64,000 nt of DNA from Congeria kusceri (Eukaryota; Mollusca; Bivalvia; Myida; Dreissenidae), in NCBI GenBank assembly GCA_027627225.1, contig CM051030.1, positions 25,699,927-25,763,926 of the forward strand, written 5' to 3'. Positions 25,952 to 36,675 of the stretch are shown one piece after another. The first letter of the stretch is position 1. The number at the start of each line of letters is the position of its first letter. The notes under the pieces are model-generated. The model was not told the origin of the DNA and made no database searches. It was given only the letters and a program-made list of their open reading frames with translations. The translations under genes and the position numbers were made by a program.

Positions 25952-26149
25952 TGCCCTCATCCAAGCTTTAGCGCTGGATGAAGGGCATCATTGGAGTAGT
26001 GCCGGAGGCTGAGCATGCATAGATATCATTCCGTTCTGGACGTATGAGGGGATCCGCACTTTAAACAGCGAAAAAATCTCCTACGCTCTGACCTACCCAT
26101 GCACATGCGCAGTCGCAACGGAAATGACACATCAAAAAATGCCTATATT

Positions 26150-27480
26150 AAACATGGTTTTGTTGCCACCATTACCAAATTACTTCAGCATGAGTATACA
26201 TACATGTAGCTAAATTCATTCCCCCAAAATAATTTATATAAGAAACAGATGTTACATTATCTGACTGTACTTAAATGTGCTTACTACGATAACTACTATA
26301 CGGTGACTGTAATCAGTAATACACACACAAAAGCCCCCCCAAAATAAATATTCATCTTGACTCCATTTTCGTACGCCTACCATAAGCATGGACATGCGTG
26401 ACTAGGTCGACACAAGCAACCCCTTCCAATTAGGCATAGGTTAGGCAATTAATATCAACTTGGTTTTGGCTTATAAATTTCACAGTTTTGCTGTTAACAT
26501 TATGTATCTACCAATATAACTTTCTGACGCTTACATCAGACAACTGCAATTTAATACTACAGTCTACATAATTCTGGATACCTACTAATTTGTTTCTTAG
26601 AAGTGTACGGTAATGCATCTTGGATTCAAAATTTGCAAAAAATGTGTTAATGATAATTCCACTGAAATAAGCTTATTGTCTGACCTCAATCCACGTTAAG
26701 AAACCAACATGTTGGCCGTAGAAATGATATTTTCCATTCTGTTATCAGCCAAGTAAACCTTAAACTCACATAATCAATAATGAAACCAAAACATGTAATT
26801 TTCTGACAAGGTTGTTACAAATATTTATAACAGTTCATATCAGAACCTTATGCAACCAAGGTATCAACCAATGTATTGGTATTATAAAAAACACTTCAGT
26901 TTGATATGGTTCATATAAATGGAGTCATCAATATAATAACATTGAATGTTTTGCTTTCTAAACCATGCAAAAACAGGTTTGAGAATTTTTAATAAACAAA
27001 TATGGTGCAATTGATAAAACAAAAGGAAAACATACACATTTGTATAGTCTGCAATTCCACAAAAAATTTAGGAATTAGTGTCCGTTTCATTATAGGAACC
27101 GAAAATCAAGCATCAATGAGATATATTTATGAAAAATAAACATTCCTATGAACAAGATCTTAAACAACATGCAAGGTTTCTCTCTAGCTAAAAATGTTAT
27201 ATTAAAATATATTAAATTAATAACTGGTCTGTATTCTCCATTCGACTTGGGAATAATGAATACATTTAATATGATACATTTTCATGTAAAGTTTAAACGA
27301 TAGCACACTCATTTAGTGATTCACAAACCTCACAATATAATTGCTAATTCCCATCGTTCATCTTTAAATGCGATTTCTTTAGGAGTGACATTTTAATATT
27401 GTTCAATTTTATATCCAGTAACTGCGTTTAAAATCCATAGATCATTCGTAACTAGTTTCAACTTTTTGGGGGGATTTCTT
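26150..27480. other. Interior of inverted-repeat element without recognisable coding sequence
   Basis: AT-rich sequence left of the gag remnant. In a full DIRS-type element this side would carry reverse transcriptase and recombinase genes, but no motif of either survives, which suggests an internal deletion or replacement. Confidence 0.45.
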
Positions 27481-27619
27481 AAATTACCAACAACAGTTAC
27501 TTTATTCAATCCTGATCGTAAGGGGCTGTAAAGATTGCAGTTGGTGCTCTCCTAGGAGGCCTGGACCTGCAATACTGTCTGCAATCCCCCTAAGTACCTC
27601 AATGTGGGTAAGGTTGATA

Positions 27620-28560
27620 TCAGCCAACCTGACTGAACGATCCCGAAGGACGTCTAGGATACCTTCCTCTGCCTCGAGAACTGCTATTTTAATTTCCACG
27701 GTGGCCACTAACGTATATACAATAATATTTTCCCAGCGAAACTTGAGAATCATTTTTTTTTTAATTTTCCTTGAAATATCATTATCGAACAACATAGTTC
27801 TAATGAGCATAGAAGTCTGACACAGACTGGCATACAAAACGATGGCCAAATTAGATAACTTCTTCGTAAAGATAATTGATACTGAATCTGTCCAAACAAA
27901 GTCAGAGAATCAGATAACACGGTTAGTGCCTCCGAAGAAACATAACTCTCAATAACTCCGCCAACTGAATGATAGGCACAAAACGGCAGAAACTAAAGAC
28001 TGAATATCGACCATAAGTCTGTCATTAGCAAGCACTTTCTTGTCTAATATTCTCCATATCTCCTGGTTCGCAAGAGGCGTGTAGCCTTGTCAAATTTTCT
28101 GGAATGTTATACTTATTCAAGTGCATATCTGTATAAAATTGAACTGTGCAAGACACATTGATAAGCTTTGCAAGAGAGTCTGAAACAGACTTTCAATTTG
28201 GGTAAAAACCCTTTCATCATCACTTATTTTGTCATTCTGACCGTCACTAGAACCAAACAACGCTTCAGAAAAGCTACGATTAAAATCACTATAATCCTCA
28301 TTGTCATAGACATTTCTAGCATCAAATTCAACCGTGAATGGCTAATATGGTACCCAAACGTTATTGTCGGCCTCTAGTACCACGTAGCTAACAACATGCT
28401 CCGAAAATACCCTAGGTGAAATGCTCAAAGACACAATGTCTTTCTGTGACAACTTCGTAATGTCAAAAATAGTATGGTTACTGTCCGAAGACGTAATCTT
28501 CTTGCCAGAAGACGTATTATGTTTGTCCGGAGACTTACTTCCTTTCTAAACACTCGTTTT
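27620..28560 (-). pseudogene. Decayed gag-like ORF of the inverted-repeat element
   Basis: Read on the minus strand, a frame from about 28530 encodes a polar, Ser/Asp-rich segment (DITKLSQKDIVSLSISPRVF, then PFTVEFDARNVYDNEDYSDF and SEALFGSSDGQNDKISDDER) broken by an in-frame TAG near 28357 and further stops near 28100. After shifts it continues as ILDKKVLANDRLMVDIQSLV, LFGQIQYQLSLRRSYL (27850-27910), YASLCQTSMLIRTMLFDNDI (about 27770-27831) and, in yet another frame, SSRGRGRYPRRPSGSFSQVG before TGA at 27620-27622. The order, with a basic RG-rich C-terminus, is that of a retroelement gag; I associate the SLRR.YL...LF..DIS.K motifs with DIRS elements from memory. At least two stops and two frameshifts make it dead. 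Confidence 0.5.
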
Positions 28561-29144
28561 ACGGATTGTCATAAAAGATTTCAATTAGGGTTTGGACTCA
28601 CTTTTCTTCGACGGCTGCTCCGTAACGGTGTCAGAACAACAGGAAAACTCACCTTCAGATAATAAACAGTCACCTAATTACAAGATATCTTCTTTGTCCA
28701 AGGTGGTGTATAAAAAATGAAAAAAGTTCAAATTGACAAGCCCAATTACGTCTGAATCCCTAAACGCCAAAACTTTTTAATCAATTTTTCGGTGTGTCAT
28801 TTCCGTTGCATTTGTATGGGTAGATCGGAGCGTAGTAGATGTTTTTGCTGTTTTAAATGCGGATCCCCTCATACATCCAAAACGGAAAACTATCTATACA
28901 TATGAAAGCTGATAGCTTTACGAAAATGGCGACAGGTAACGTAGGTATCATTTTAAAAACAGGCGTGGTTGATGCATGTAGACAAAACACACACACTCCA
29001 TTCGACAGAGTGTGTTTATTTCAAGCACATAAGGTAGTATCAATTGAACATGAAAAAAAAAATCTGATACTGGGGACTTCAGTATAATATTGCAGCATCA
29101 TCGAAAAGTTCAATTGTTCCTTATAACTGAGAACTGGCGTACAA

Positions 29145-29640
29145 CTTGTTCAGACTGTTAATTCATCATTAATCAGTGAATTTTAAAATAACTTGCAAGA
29201 AATGTTCACATGCCAACAGTGCGTCACACGCAAGACATGTGTTTCTAGCTCAAAGGTCAAGGTCATACTTTCTTGTTAGAGGCCAAATGACAAATCTGGG
29301 TATAATGCAGCTTGTCCGGACTGTTAATTCATCTTTCATCAGGGAATTTAAAATAACTTACAAAAAATTGCCATCATGTGGAGACGGCGTATCGTACGCA
29401 AATCCTGTGTCCCTAGCTCAGAAGTCAAGGTCACACATAGAGGTCAAAGGTCAAATATGGGCATATAATAGCTTGTCCGGACTGTTAATTCATCATGAAA
29501 TTTTAAAATAAAATAATTTGCCACAAATATTCACCATATGGAGACAATGCGTCACATGCAATACCTGTGTCCGTAGCTCAAAGGTCAAGTTCACACTTAG
29601 AGTAGATGATGTGCTTGTTAGAAAATGTGATTTTAAAATA
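29145..29640 (+). repeat. Three tandem copies of the 160-bp GTCAAGG repeat
   Basis: CTTGTTCAGACTGTTAATTC at 29145, CTTGTCCGGACTGTTAATTC at 29311 and again at 29472 open three units of 161-166 bp. Each continues with ATTTTAAAATAACTTGC-A-AA-TGTTCACC, a GTCACACGCAA-ACCTGTGTCC stretch and CAAAGGTCAAGGTCACACTTAGAGG. Non-coding; single and decayed copies occur at 17840, 44060 and 45220-46470. Confidence 0.85.
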
Positions 29641-30140
29641 ATTACTGCAAGTTGCTTTCTTGACAACGGGCTCGGCTGTTGCCAACAGGCATCTACTTTA
29701 TCCTTCTTGATCATGTACTTTCCCATTCGGATAATCAGGTCAATATTTAACTCGCCTGAATAGTAAATAACTGTTTGTACTTGTTTTCCTTTCTAACACA
29801 ATTTAGTATTGAAAGCTATACCTTGGGAGCCTTCATCCATCTACTATTGGCTTCATTTGCCAACTGAGCTCCGTTACATTAACAGGGGATTAGGACTAAC
29901 ACCTCTTGAGGGCGTGAGTGATGTTAATGCTGAATAATTTTTTAATTGTCCCGGGCTTTGGGAAAGCAGGTGATTTCAAAGACTGTGAAACATTGTATAG
30001 TGGTCATCTACAAAGATTGTTCAAATTATACCCATGGGATGTTCAAATCATGTCCCTGGGATAAAAACATTGTCTAAATGAGTGACCCAGGGCCACGCCG
30101 CCCACTTGTGTAAACTATCACATTTCACTTTATTGTTTAG

Positions 30141-30778
30141 CAGATGTGTGCACAGCATTGACAGTTCTGAATGGGAGCAATACAACAATTCTATGTAGTT
30201 TGAGAAACAGCATGTATCCAGGATGGCAAGGACCCTTGGCAAATGGGATTTTTGTTACATATGCCTTTGAAGGAAGTCCAGAATTTAACCCATTACTTGG
30301 CGTTGACAAACTTAGCCGCCTTTACTGTTCCAGCTACAACATTTATCTACTACTGTATTATGTGAAGAGATTGGATGAAGGAACATACACATGCACAAAT
30401 GCTGGACCATCTGGTGGAATATTGTCAGTCAATCTTACAGTTTTTATACAGCCATCAAAACCTGTCATCTCCACATCTCCATCACAGAGCCCGGTGGTAT
30501 CGTCCAAGGCACAGAGGGGACACCTCTAACTTTGTCATGTATCTCAGTGGAAGGATACCCAGTGCGGACGGTAAACTGGTACAGGGGAAGTACATCTAAC
30601 CCGGCGTTGTCATCTGGAGCTGAATCGGTGGTAGCAAGCAATGAATTGTACAACGTGATACGTAATGTGACATTTACGCCGACCAGTGCAGATGATGAAA
30701 TTTTGTACATATGTCAGTCATTGTATCTGGATGACCTACCACTTTTGCAGTACAGCAGTGTACGCCTTGTGCTTAATC
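30141..30778 (+). pseudogene. Gene B exon with two Ig domains and a frameshift between them
   Basis: The acceptor TATTGTTTAG ends at 30140. The first Ig domain (frame of GTG at 30146) has the first Cys in TTILCSLRNS, a Trp in YPGWQG and the DEGTYTC motif, with several N-glycosylation sequons. It continues into the linker QPSKPVISTSPSQSP. The second Ig domain (GTEGTPLTLSC, VNWYRG, then ADDEILYICQ) is read one frame away, so a 1-base indel lies near 30490-30505. Without it the first frame stops at 30527-30529. The donor C|GTAAGT follows 30778 in phase 1. The last 38 bases of the exon are the first unit of a 60-bp tandem array that runs on into the intron. Confidence 0.8.
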
Positions 30779-31090
30779 GTAAGTAATTACTGCAAACACC
30801 ACTTTTGCAGTACAGCAGTGTACGCCTTGTTCTTAATGGTAGGTAATTAGTGCAAACACCACTTTTGCAGTCTAGTAGTGTACGCCTTATGCTTAATGGT
30901 AATTATTTACTGCAAACACCACTTTTGCAGTACAGCAGTGTACGCCGTGTGCTTAATGGTAAGTAATTACTGCAAACACCACTTTTCAGTCCAGCAGTGT
31001 ACACCTTGTGCTTAATCGTAAGTAATTACTATTAACTGCAAACAACAATTGTGCAGTCCATCAGTGTACGCCTTGTGCTAAATCATAAGT
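30741..31090 (+). repeat. 60-bp tandem array made from an Ig exon end and its splice donor, 6 copies
   Basis: Units begin ACTTTTGCAGTACAGCAGTG at 30741, 30801, 30861, 30921 and 30981, with a last, altered one ending near 31090. Unit 1 is real coding sequence: the final beta strand of the second Ig domain plus the donor. Each unit carries an acceptor-like TTTTGCAG and, 28 bases later, a donor-like GGTAAGT, GGTAGGT or GGTAATT. The period is a multiple of three, but reading past the first donor meets TAA at 30784-30786. Confidence 0.9.
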
Positions 31091-32508
31091 GACTTTGGAA
31101 TATATAAGTGTGTATGCAACACACCAAATTATTTCACCATATTTATTGGTTTTTAGCTAGACTTTTTTGAAAGAGAGAAAAGACAAGCTATTGGCATTGG
31201 CGTCTGCGTCCGGTTTAGGTTAAAGTTTTATGGTAAGCTAGTTTCTATGGAATGGCCTGAGGGAATTCATTCAAACTTGAAAAATTTATTCCCCAAATTA
31301 AAATAAACCTATAGGCCAAGTTTGGTAACTCTTGTTTGAAATGTGTTAAAGTTATGGGCCTTTTGACACTTAGAAATTTTACATTAAAGCTATTTGGATA
31401 GGAAACGTAACTTTTATCAAATGCATATTTTGTTCCAAACGACAGATTTTCTTAAAATTTCGCACATACATGCATTACTGTATACTTACACCAAAACATT
31501 AAAAAAATAATCTATTGACGAGGATAATAAACTATACGGAACGGAAAAAAAAGAATGGCTCACCGAACTTTGGAAAATATTGGATTATATGGAGGGTATC
31601 TGTGTATCCTGTTTCCTGTTTCGTTTTAACATACATGAACGACGTATCAATAGAATGGAGATATTAAATGGATCGTTTCTGAACTAATTTGTTTGGGAAT
31701 ACATTGCATAAGTGTGTTTTTGATTATTATATATGCTTTATACAGTTTTACGATTAAAAATACTTATTTCGAAAGGACATTAGAGATGAAATTAGTATAT
31801 TGTAACCTTTATACAATAAAGAAAAAATGAAGAAAAATGAGAAATTAACCCAATTATTTTCTTTTTGTTGCGAACTTATTTAATACTTTTATATTGTTAA
31901 GCTGACATATTTGTTGTATTTTTGTCATTTAGGCTTAATATGTCCTTACCTTATAGTGTTGTTATTAGGAGATCAGTCATTATTAAGTAAATTTTATGCA
32001 TTGCTTTTGTTCGAATGGAATTACAATATTTAGCAAATAATTGGCATTTCATTAAGTTGTTTCTTCAAGTGTAGTCCATTTTGTCCTACAGAGTGATCTG
32101 AATGTGTAAATAGACCATAGGGAATTTGTTCGAAAGATTTACTTCACTACCTGTTGAGGTGTTTGTCCGTATATTTAAATATTATATATATGAAAACATA
32201 GTAGTGAAACCCTAATTAATCTATCATCAGACATGAACCTTTCTGTGATCTAGGTAATTGAAGAAATAAGTATATGCGGTGTCATTATACCAGGTGGAAG
32301 AAGATGGAAAGGTTCATGCCTGATGATGGATTAATTATTGAAATTCTCAAGTCAAAAGCAATGGAACTCTAATTGGCAATATTTCAAACCTAATTTTAAA
32401 TGTTATTTCCCTTATCTGTATAATATTATAGATCTAATTACAAATGTTGAGGGTGGCTTAAACAATTTTTGTTTGAAAATGTTCAGGACAACCCCTTTTC
32501 CCATTTTT
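31091..32508. other. Intron of gene B, no feature recognised
   Basis: AT-rich intronic sequence. The stretch 31160-31440 resembles the start of a dispersed repeat (AGCTAGACTTTTTTGAAAG, GTCTGCGTCCGG). The words CATCATCAGACATGAACC and GGTTCATGCCTGATGATG near 32223 and 32310 form an inverted repeat about 90 bases apart. Confidence 0.45.
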
Positions 32509-33215
32509 AGCTCAACCGAGCACAATGTGATCACCTTTTGTCCGTCTTGCGTCGTCCGTCTTGCGTCAACATGTTCATTCAAACAACATCTCCTAAACCG
32601 CTGGGCAAATTTTAACCAAACTTCACAGGAATGATCCTTGGGTGACCCTCTTTCAAAATTGTTCAAATCATTTCGGTCCGCTGCTTATGTAGGTCACCAG
32701 AGCTAAAAATAGATTTAAAAAGTGAACGTTTTAAGAATCTCTTTTCTGAAAGTTTATGGCTGAGAGCTTTCATATTTGGTATTTGGCATCCTCTAGTGGT
32801 CCTCTACAAAGATTGTTCAAATGATGCCCCTGGGGTCAAAACTTACCACGCCCCAGGGGGAATTGGAATTTTATATCGGGTGAGTGGGATCAAAATCACC
32901 ATTACCAAAAAGAGACTAAAATTTTGTGTCAAAACTGCAAACAATGGCAACGCCATGTGGGTCACATAGTTTATGTAGATTTAGATATCAAAATGGCTTT
33001 TACAGTCTACTCCTCTGAAACCACAAGGCCTAGAGGTTTCATATTTGGTATGTAACATTGTATAGTGGTCAAAACTGGCCACGCCCCGGGGGTCTCATGG
33101 TTTAGATAGACTTAAATAGCAAAATGACTTTAAATCTTTACCTGAAACCGCAAGGCCCACAGCTTTCCTGTATTTAGTACGTAACATTGCATATGTTATC
33201 TACGCTACAAAGTGT
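32509..33215 (+). mobile_element. Non-autonomous repeat element, copy 4, 3' part missing
   Basis: It starts AGCTCAACCGAGCACAATG, then GTCCGTCTTGCGTCGTCCGTC and CAAACAACATCTCCTAAACCG, and has three to four of the 150-bp core units found in copies 1 and 2 (GAGGTTTCATATTTGGTATG, CCCTGGGGTCAAAAC). The closing CAGGTGAGC is not present, so it is truncated or has been replaced near 33215. Confidence 0.65.
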
Positions 33216-34320
33216 TTATATGGCCATCAATACACTCAAGCTTTCCATGCGGATGACGGGACGTTAGCCAAATAAAGGCTTTTCATAAAGTACATATGTA
33301 TTTTAACTGTAAATAAAATGTGTGTTTATGATGTGTGAACAGTAAAATTCGAATAGGCGTATCGCATTTTGATATAGTATATGTTTTGTTGTAACTGATT
33401 TAAAATTTAATACAAGACACTAAATAATATGTTTATATACAAATAGAATATTTTACATATGGATATAACACATCATGGATGTTAACAACAATGAACATGT
33501 GATTTAATTACATTTACTTTTTGAGAAAGTGAAAATAGGCTTGTGTTTACATGTATATGCACATGAATGACCTGACAAATTATATCGGTCTTTTAAATGA
33601 ATACATTAAATTAATTAATAATTTAAAAAGCGGGACTGCGAATTACTTTTACAAAAGAAATATGTGTTACATATTGACATTAATTATATAAGTTTCATAT
33701 TTCCATTATAATATCGTGCTGGGCTAGAAAAACGCGCTAACTATTTATTAACGCCAGCGAAATCACGAAACAGTCGTGGAAATGACGCGAGTATAGCTGC
33801 AATGTTACATGTATAACGCAGCCTAGTCCAATTTTTAAGCGTTATCGGTAGATTCTCAGCTATGTATTTTTTTGTGCTGAAAAATAATCGAAGATTTATT
33901 GATAGGAGTTTCATTTGCCGTAAAGAGTACATGAAGTTCTTACCAAACGCAGTTAGACGCAAGTTTGCTTGGGTTGAGTTAGTTTTCAAATCAGTTAATA
34001 TGTAAAAACTTCCGTATTCAAATATACCCCGGTCAGTTAAAATTTCCCCTCCAGAGGGCAGTTGGCCCCTTCCCCCAAATCTGATTGAGGACCCTGTGAA
34101 CTTATTCTGTAGACAAGAGGAGGTAACTATATCAAGGATTTTGGTGGATTTATTGTCCTTTTTTCAACTTAGATTTTTTTGCTTTAGGTCAAATTGTTCA
34201 ATATCCATAAGAGGTTTTCAATCTCTTTACATGACAGTGATAAAAGGATTCTATAAACAAAAGCCTAGAGTACTATCAAATATGAGAAAGTCAAGCGTCC
34301 AGCATCCTTAGGCGGTGCCC
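33216..34320. other. Intron of gene B, no feature recognised
   Basis: AT-rich sequence. The minus-strand ORF at 33741-33989 shows no domain and I do not support it as a gene. Confidence 0.45.
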
Positions 34321-34324
34321 TTGT

Positions 34325-34640
34325 TTCTTGTATGACTATATTGAAAACTTTGAAAATCTTCTTGTCAGAAACCACTCTTTGGATTTCAAAATAATTTCAT
34401 AGAAATGTTCGTTGGGTGGTTCTTTACTAAAGTTGCTCAAATAGATCCGCTTCGTTGAAAACATATGGCTGCCAGAGCTATAAATTGACAAATCCTTATA
34501 TGGCATCTCCTAAACCCCTCTGTAGATTTTAAAATAATTTTACAGTTCTAAGGGATCCTTGGGTGGTCCTATACCAAAGTTGCTCAAATGAACGCTCCAA
34601 AAAACATGGCCGGGTCGTTTTTAGACTGTTGAGCTGGTAA
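34325..34640 (+). repeat. Degenerate tandem units related to the 35870 array
   Basis: Two to three units with GAAATGTTCGTTGGGTGGT, CAAAGTTGCTCAAAT and ATGGCTGCCAGAGC words. They resemble the units of the array at 35870-36670 and sit next to no gene. Confidence 0.6.
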
Positions 34641-34837
34641 TTTCCAAAACAGGTATCTCGGAAAACTACTTATTTCTTTTGCAGGCTACGAGTCAGTTAA
34701 TCAAAACCTGAAAGGGTCCTTCTTCAAAACAGCAAAAATTCACAAACTTTTTCTTATCTTTTAATTATTTAAGATAATGTATGTAATGTGTAATATAATT
34801 TGTATATCATGTGATTTATACAGTTTCTAAAAAGTAT

Positions 34838-34930
34838 ATTTATTAAAAATCTTATGTCAAATTAATGACACCCTATTTTCTCTATTTTATTAAAAATGTT
34901 ATGTCAAATTAATGACACCCTATTTTCGCT
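34838..34930 (+). repeat. 46-bp tandem duplication
   Basis: Two near-identical copies in direct succession containing TTTATTAAAAATCTTATGTC and ATTAATGACACCCTATTTTC. They differ by two bases. Confidence 0.85.
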
Positions 34931-35869
34931 ATTTACTTGAATGTAACCGAAATATTCACCCAGGTTTTCTGGAATAAGACCACTAAATTAATGCATTACA
35001 TCTGTTATGTTTTCTCGTTGTGAAAGTGTTATTTCTTGTTACTGATTCTTATTCCTAATATTTTAAACAACATATTACTGCAATGTATTAATTTTAAACT
35101 GGAGTGTGGAAAATCAATAGCACACATTGTATGACCTACTTTTCACTACGTAGGATACAAATCACTAAGAATCGATGATCATAACCACCTCACTGTATCG
35201 GTTATTTTGCATGGCTCGTTGCAGATTGACTTGTTAACTGTCATGTATATAAATATGTTTGCATTAGATACTGTGGAATCACTCGAATTCATGCGGTACA
35301 CATTTCGCACTCTTGCAATCCCGGAACCTATTAGAGCTGTCTTAAATTCGCGCTAATTCAATTGTGAAAAACAAAAAAAAACAAAAGTTAGTTCTGCTTT
35401 ACAAATAACATTTCCATTATTTGATGAAACGCTAAACTTGGCAGAATATCTGAGAAGGGTCCTTGTGACACCTTGTTTGTTGCAATAAACATGTGCATCA
35501 GTACCGAATTAGGCTATTGATAACAATGGTCTACTTCTGAAGATAGGGGCCGCTTATTTCGTCGAGACAATGGTTGTTTTATATCATGTAGTGTCAAACT
35601 GACACCTTGTTGTAAATTAAATGCAGACTCAAATATAGGCTCCACACCGGGGGCGATAATTCGTCACACAAAATGTCAACTTGTAAAATAAAACTGTCAA
35701 CTTGTGCACATTACATGTTTTATACCCAATTTAACTTGGAACTTAGTTGCAGAGCTTACTGTACTATAATTCTATACATAAGATTTGCATATTATATTTA
35801 GCCAGAATTTTCAACCAAAATGTAGGCTTATAGATTAGGTTGGTTTTCGGCGTTTGGGCAGGCGGGCGT

Positions 35870-36670
35870 TGAGATGTCGTTTACAAGTTGCGTTAAAGTT
35901 TCGTATTCCTGTCATATTTTCAAAAGTTCTTGGTCAATCTTCATTAAACTTTACAGAAATGGTCCTTAGATGTTCCTCTACCAAACCTGTGAAAATGGTT
36001 CCGCTTCTCTGCACAAAATGGCCACTAGAGCTAAAAATAGAATTTACGTTTAAGTTATGTTTTCTTGTCATATTGTTAAAAGTTCTTGGCCAATCTTCAT
36101 GAAACTTTAGAGAAATGTTTCTTGGATGGTCCTCTGCCAAATCTGTGATAACGGTTCCACTTCACTGCACAAGATGGCCGCCAGAGCTAACAATATTATT
36201 ATTTCTAAACGCCATTATCTTCTAAACTATGGCTAGATTTTAAAATAATTTTACACAAATGTTCGTTTATTGTTCTACCAAACTTATTCAAAGGTTTCGC
36301 CTCACTGCACACAATGGCCACTAGAGCTAAACATATAATTTGTGTTAAAGTTTGGTTTTCCTGTCATATTTTCAAAAGTTCTTGGTCAATCTTCATAAAA
36401 CTTTACAGAAACCTTTCTTTGATGGTCCTCTACCAAACCTGTGAAAATGGTTCCGCTTCACTGCACGTGATGGCCGCCAGAAGTAAAATGTAGAAATATG
36501 TCTTAACGCCAATTTCTTCTAGACCAATGGCTCAATTTTCAAATAATTGTACACACATGTTCGTTTAGTGTTCTTTTACCACACTTACTCAAATGGGACC
36601 GCCTCACTGTGCAAAATGGCCACTAGAGCTAAAAATAGAGTTTGCGTTAAATTTAATTATTCCTGTAATA
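35870..36670 (+). repeat. Tandem array of about 150-bp units (CTTGGTCAATCTTCAT type)
   Basis: AAAAGTTCTTGGTCAATCTT at about 35922, AAAAGTTCTTGGCCAATCTT at 36078 and AAAAGTTCTTGGTCAATCTT at 36374 mark alternating units with CACTGCACAAAATGGCC-CTAGAGCTAAA blocks between. The overlapping ORFs (35854-36102 plus, 35934-36140 minus) are repeat artefacts. The array abuts the start of repeat element copy 5. Confidence 0.8.
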
Positions 36671-36675
36671 TTTTT

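Larger units (their letters stand above)
25952..28915 (-). mobile_element. Element bounded by about 130-bp inverted repeats with decayed gag-like ORF (DIRS-like candidate)
   Basis: The segment at about 25999-26140 is the reverse complement of about 28786-28915. Matching words include CGGATCCCCTCATAC, GTGTCATTTCCGTTGC and GATCGGAGCGTAG/GGTCAGAGCGTAG. The left arm contains ACTGCGCATGTGC, absent from the right. A hairpin (GCCCTCATCCA ... TGGATGAAGGGC) lies just outside the left arm at 25953-25985. Between the arms the minus strand holds remnants of a gag-like ORF ending in an Arg/Gly-rich stretch. No reverse transcriptase, tyrosine recombinase or transposase is recognisable, so the copy is non-autonomous. 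Inverted termini plus a gag of this kind suggest a DIRS-type retroelement; a decayed DNA transposon is the alternative. Confidence 0.6.

Noticed and set aside
29145..29640. CRISPR-like array (regular repeats)
   Set aside because: Units of 160 bp are continuous tandem copies without unique spacers, in a eukaryotic context. The same applies to the 60-bp array at 30741.
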